A stretch of DNA of 38,873 bases, from NCBI GenBank assembly GCA_029253285.1, contig JAQWZU010000004.1:1-38873 (forward strand), written 5' to 3'. The notes below the pieces were generated by a model. That model ran no database searches, was not told the DNA's origin, and worked only from the letters and a program-made list of their open reading frames with translations. Positions within the stretch are counted from its first letter, which is position 1, and every line of letters begins with the position of its first letter. The position numbers and the translations under genes are program-made. Positions 35,813-38,873 of this stretch are shown here, in pieces. The DNA comes from Akkermansiaceae bacterium. Lineage in GTDB: Bacteria > Verrucomicrobiota > Verrucomicrobiia > Verrucomicrobiales > Akkermansiaceae.

Positions 35813-35851
35813 ATAAAAGTGATCTACCACAGCAAACAAACGACAGAAAGC
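35754..35851 (-). repeat. Leader-module repeat, copy B (promoter plus signal peptide)
   Basis: Partner of the repeat at 34658-34755. On the minus strand it begins GCTTTCTGTCGTTTGTTTGC and includes the start of the cytochrome c-LRR gene (MQTKSLWISLASFGGVIFVG against MQTKALWFALASLGVGIFVA). I count it as a direct repeat in the same orientation, lying one gene length apart. Confidence 0.75.
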
Positions 35852-35905
35852 CTTCGATTGATTTTTTGGGAAATCTTGCAGGTAATCCCAAAAAGCTGGG
35901 CGCGA

Positions 35906-37534
35906 TTAGTTACTCCCGAAGAAAAACTCTAATTCAGGAATCTCCTTTTTAAGCGCTTCCGCACCTTCGGGCGTCGCCTGGGAATTCCATAAGTAAACCT
36001 TCTCTAATTTGGAAAGAGTTTTGAGCTTCAGCAACCCCTCATCCGTCACCTTGGTGTTGTGAAGATTGAGCCACTCAAGATTGGGAAGCTGGGCCACAGC
36101 TTCGAGTGAGCCACTCCCGATCTCCATGTCACTGAGATCAAGCCTTATCAAATTCTTCATCTTGGGCAACTCGGAGAGCAAGGCCCCTTCGGAAATCGAC
36201 GTTGAGCCAATTTTCACCGTGGTGAGCGAGTCTGCGATTGTAGCCAGTTTTTTGAATCCCTCGTCATTAAGCGATTTCCGAAGACTCACCGCAGTAAATT
36301 CAAGATTGGTGGAATCCTGAGAGACATACATCAGGGAGGTCTTGAACAACTCGTCCTGCTTGAGGGCATTCAAAGCCCCCTCAATCGCTTCCCGCTTGGC
36401 AGCCGCTTCGTCCTCAGCCTGCTTCTTCGCCGCCTCCTCGGCAGCTTTGGCCGCCGCGAGCTCTTCCGGTGTGACCAACTTTGCAGCCGCATCGATGATA
36501 TTCTGCGGAGCATTCAACTCTTTCAGAGTCTGATCTTCAGGTTGCTTGTCCCCATCGGGAAGAATTCCGACCCACCACTCGAGAAGCTCAATCTCATGAG
36601 ACTCCATCTGATCCTTTTTGGGAGGAGGCATGTGGTAATCATCGTCTTTAGGAAGGTTAAGCACCTCGATCATGAAACTTTCCTTCACGTCACCGGGAAC
36701 TAGAGCGGCGGCTTCCTCTCCCCCTTCGAGAAGCCCTTCCCAACTATCCATCAAAAGACCACCCTTTTTCTTTTGGTCCTTCCCTTCGCCATGACAAGCC
36801 AAGCACTTGGCCTCGAGTATCGGAACGACCACGTCGGCATAGGCCAAACGATCCTCGGGGGCCTTGATGACCTTGCCCTGATCTTCATCCTTGTCTTCGT
36901 CTTCGTTTTCCTCCTCAGGAAGCAATTTCAGCTCCACGAGGAGATCATTCACCGGGTCAGTCCCGTGAATTTTTTCTCCGCCAATATGGGCTCCGTAGCC
37001 CAAAGCTCCCATCGAAGCGATCAGGAGAATTCCATAAATTGGGCCATGAGTGCCATTTCGGGCACCCCAGAGCTTGGCAAGATAGGCCAAGCCAAGAACA
37101 CCCGCAAAGATTACCCCTCCCCACATGTGATTTTCCCAGGCCTCACCCTGGTATCCATTCAAATCCATGCTGACGTATCCCGTAATACAGGCAAATACCG
37201 CCGTGATCACGCCCAAGAAAAGAGCCAAGCCGGTCTTGGGCTTGAAACGCCCGAAAGAGAGCCATCCGAAAACCTCTGAAGAGAACACGAGAAAGGCGAT
37301 TCCGATTGGAAGGTGCAGAATCAAGGGGTGAAAATCTCCGGTAATTTGAGCAAACCTCTCGGCGGGAATCACCTTGCTAATGAGTTCGGGATCTTCTTTC
37401 CCGACAAATGGCATCGCCACCGTGATTCCGACCAACGCGAAAATTAAGAGAGTGAGAAAAACGAGCCCTGCAACACTGCCTTTTTCGTCCAGGTCATCTT
37501 CGAGATCGTAGTTAATTTGTTCTTCTTCAGACAT
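35906..37534 (-). CDS. DUF2231-like membrane domain fused to cytochrome c and LRR
   Basis: A 542-residue protein. About five membrane helices (23-43, 70-92, 103-124, 138-158, 165-183) form a DUF2231-like domain with His70 and His74 in FHPLILHLPIG, possible heme or metal ligands. An acidic linker (ENEDEDKDEDQG) leads to a planctomycete-type cytochrome c with Cys244-x-x-Cys247-His248 (KCLACHGEG) and Met302 in HMPPP. An Ala/Lys/Glu helix and a leucine-rich-repeat domain ending EFFFGSN follow. The part after residue ~222 is nearly colinear with the neighbouring gene, so one arose from the other by tandem duplication. Likely an inner-membrane redox protein; its function is not established. Confidence 0.9.
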   Translation of the reverse strand: MSEEEQINYDLEDDLDEKGSVAGLVFLTLLIFALVGITVAMPFVGKEDPELISKVIPAERFAQITGDFHPLILHLPIGIAFLVFSSEVFGWLSFGRFKPKTGLALFLGVITAVFACITGYVSMDLNGYQGEAWENHMWGGVIFAGVLGLAYLAKLWGARNGTHGPIYGILLIASMGALGYGAHIGGEKIHGTDPVNDLLVELKLLPEEENEDEDKDEDQGKVIKAPEDRLAYADVVVPILEAKCLACHGEGKDQKKKGGLLMDSWEGLLEGGEEAAALVPGDVKESFMIEVLNLPKDDDYHMPPPKKDQMESHEIELLEWWVGILPDGDKQPEDQTLKELNAPQNIIDAAAKLVTPEELAAAKAAEEAAKKQAEDEAAAKREAIEGALNALKQDELFKTSLMYVSQDSTNLEFTAVSLRKSLNDEGFKKLATIADSLTTVKIGSTSISEGALLSELPKMKNLIRLDLSDMEIGSGSLEAVAQLPNLEWLNLHNTKVTDEGLLKLKTLSKLEKVYLWNSQATPEGAEALKKEIPELEFFFGSN

Positions 37535-37657
37535 AGATGGGGAAAATACGAGTTTTCGGATCGGAGTCTTTCGATTCGGACAACTTAATCAATCCCAATC
37601 ACAGGGAGTCCCAATCAATTGCACGTTTTTCCTCGCTCCAAAACCCCAAGAAGATGC

Positions 37658-38722
37658 TCAAAAACTCCAGTCCCATTTCTCAAGTCCGCAAATCGAGGCA
37701 GTGAGAAGATCGACACAGGCTAAAATGTCCTTCTTGTGACTCATCTCGATCACTTGATGAATGTGGCGGGTCGGCACCGAGATCGCTCCGGCAATCGAGC
37801 CCCCCGGAGACATCCTTTGCAAGCCGGCGGTATCTGTTCCGCCGGCTTTTAAGATTTCCGGCTGCCACTTGATCTTCTTTTCCTTCGCGGTGCTCTTGAG
37901 AAATTCGATCATGCGGTAATCGCAAATGGTCGAGGCATCCATGATCTTAATCCCGGCACCTTTACCAAGCTTCGTCACCTGCTCCTGGGGCTGGGATCCC
38001 GGCGTGTCGTAGGCAATCGTGGTATCGAGTCCAATTCCAAAGTCCGGCTGAATCTCCAGAGCGGAAGCATTGGCACCTCTCAGCCCCACCTCTTCCTGCA
38101 CCGTGAAAACGGCGTAGAAATCATAGCTGGGCTTTCGGCGCCCTTTTTTCAACTTCTTCAAAGCCTCCAGAAGAACGTATACAGACACCCGGTTATCGAG
38201 AGACTTCACATTCACACAATCACCCATCTCCACCAACTCTCGCTCTCGTGTCACCGAGTCGCCCACGCTGATGACTTTTTTCACCTCCTTAGCCGACAGG
38301 CCGAGATCGATGAAGTAATCCGTGAGCTTGGGCACCTTGGCCCGCTCCTCAGGCGACATGATATGGATTGGCTTCGAGCCCATTACACCAACCAAATCCT
38401 TCTTCCCATGCACAATCACCCGTTGGGAACTGAGCGTCTTGGGATCAAATCCGCCCAGGGGATTAAATCGAATGAAACCATTATCATCGATATGGGTCAC
38501 GATGAAGCCGATCTCATCCATATGCGCGGCAGCCATGACTGATTTTCCCGAGGATTTCCCCTTCTTCAGGGCTACCACACTCCCCATTGCATCCACCCGG
38601 ACCTCGTCGGCGAGGTTGCCATCCTTGAGCTCCTTGAGAATCAAATCACGGATTCTTTTCTCAAAACCGGGCGCACCCGGAGTCCGGCAAATTCTTTCCA
38701 ATAAGGGCAAATCAATCGACAT
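37658..38722 (-). CDS. M42-family metallo-aminopeptidase (glucanase-like)
   Basis: A 354-residue cytoplasmic peptidase from the ATG at 38722 (MSIDLPLLERICRTPGAPGF); upstream in-frame starts exist (38749, 38812), but the conserved part begins here. The two-metal site is visible in order: His in AAAHMDEIGF, Asp in KSLDNRVSV, Glu-Glu in TVQEEVGLRG, Asp in GLDTTIAYD and His in PTRHIHQVIE. These fit the M42 (PepA/FrvX/TET) family, which trims N-terminal residues from peptides, usually as a dodecamer. Substrate preference is not evident. It has its own unit between gaps on both sides. Confidence 0.93.
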   Translation of the reverse strand: MSIDLPLLERICRTPGAPGFEKRIRDLILKELKDGNLADEVRVDAMGSVVALKKGKSSGKSVMAAAHMDEIGFIVTHIDDNGFIRFNPLGGFDPKTLSSQRVIVHGKKDLVGVMGSKPIHIMSPEERAKVPKLTDYFIDLGLSAKEVKKVISVGDSVTRERELVEMGDCVNVKSLDNRVSVYVLLEALKKLKKGRRKPSYDFYAVFTVQEEVGLRGANASALEIQPDFGIGLDTTIAYDTPGSQPQEQVTKLGKGAGIKIMDASTICDYRMIEFLKSTAKEKKIKWQPEILKAGGTDTAGLQRMSPGGSIAGAISVPTRHIHQVIEMSHKKDILACVDLLTASICGLEKWDWSF

Positions 38723-38776
38723 ACCGGGAGAGTTAAAGAAGCCATCCATCTCCACCAGCGGAAAACACCTCCCAGA

Positions 38777-38809
38777 CAAAAAAAAGAACGGAGTCCGAAG
38801 ACTCCGTTC
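38777..38809 (-). terminator. Rho-independent terminator of the gene at the right edge
   Basis: On the minus strand GAACGGAGTC (plus 100-109 offset, 38100s region written here as 38800-38809 reversed) pairs perfectly with GACTCCGTTC around the stable tetraloop TTCG, followed by a run of nine T (plus positions 38777-38785). It lies just after the stop of the partial barrel gene and upstream of the peptidase gene. The stem itself spans plus positions 38786-38809. Confidence 0.93.
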
Positions 38810-38841
38810 CAAAGGTTAAGTTAGTTGTGGTTCGTTACCTC

Positions 38842-38873
38842 TTAGAAAGAAAAGGAAACAGATGCACCACCGA
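38842..38873 (-). CDS. C-terminal end of a probable outer-membrane protein (partial)
   Basis: Only the last ten or so codons are in the window. The minus strand reads GGASVSFSF followed by TAA (plus 38842-38844). A terminal Phe with alternating hydrophobic residues is the typical end of an outer-membrane barrel. The strong terminator 33 bases further on, in the same orientation, supports a gene ending here. The rest of the protein lies to the right. Confidence 0.5.
   Translation of the reverse strand, partial: GGASVSFSF

Overview
The window looks like a chromosomal segment of a Gram-negative bacterium of the PVC group, most likely Verrucomicrobiota (order Verrucomicrobiales). This is inferred from content, not from a marker gene. 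The clues are planctomycete/verrucomicrobial-type c-type cytochrome domains (one CxxCH plus a downstream HMPP motif) fused to leucine-rich repeats and to a DUF2231-like membrane domain; many lipoprotein, Tat and outer-membrane barrel signals; large anchored repeat proteins; and few recognisable Shine-Dalgarno sites. Coding density is high, genes lie on both strands, and base composition is GC-rich and even. I saw no insertion sequence, integrase, CRISPR array, tRNA or rRNA.

Left part (1-13800), mostly housekeeping: a minus-strand promoter facing off the left edge, a zinc alcohol dehydrogenase, a Sua5-type threonylcarbamoyl-AMP synthase, the aroK-queG pair (4-bp overlap), a small membrane protein of unknown function, a class II ilvC divergent from its regulator ilvY, a Tat-exported M15-type peptidase, hisS-aspS (4-bp overlap), an outer-membrane barrel converging on a six-EF-hand lipoprotein, and metF.

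Middle part (13800-25550): an AsmA-like membrane-anchored protein; scpA-nadD-TPR protein; a dCMP-deaminase-family protein divergent from a Tat-type metallophosphoesterase; a secreted DUF255/YyaL-like protein; a PpiD-like periplasmic chaperone in which a long acidic Pro/Glu/Thr/Lys linker replaces the parvulin domain; a small TPR protein; and metG, ending at a strong bidirectional terminator.

Right part (25550-38873), the most accessory-looking: a very large SNF2-family helicase with a histone-H1-like Lys/Ala tail; two paralogous membrane-anchored proteins built of repeats with a Trp/Asp-Pro/Ala pattern, which flank an inward-lying pair (a YlbF-family protein with a Gly/Cys-rich tail and an acidic helical protein); a lipoprotein MsrA; a YkgJ-like Cys-cluster protein; a lipoprotein peptidoglycan amidase; two tandemly duplicated cytochrome c-LRR proteins; an M42 aminopeptidase; and a terminator plus the last residues of a probable outer-membrane barrel at the right edge.

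The best candidates for something undescribed are the twin repeat-protein/YlbF locus (29413-32990) and the cytochrome c-LRR cluster. In the latter, an approximately 98-bp promoter-plus-signal-peptide module is present in two copies in front of unrelated genes. Functions beyond family level are inference.
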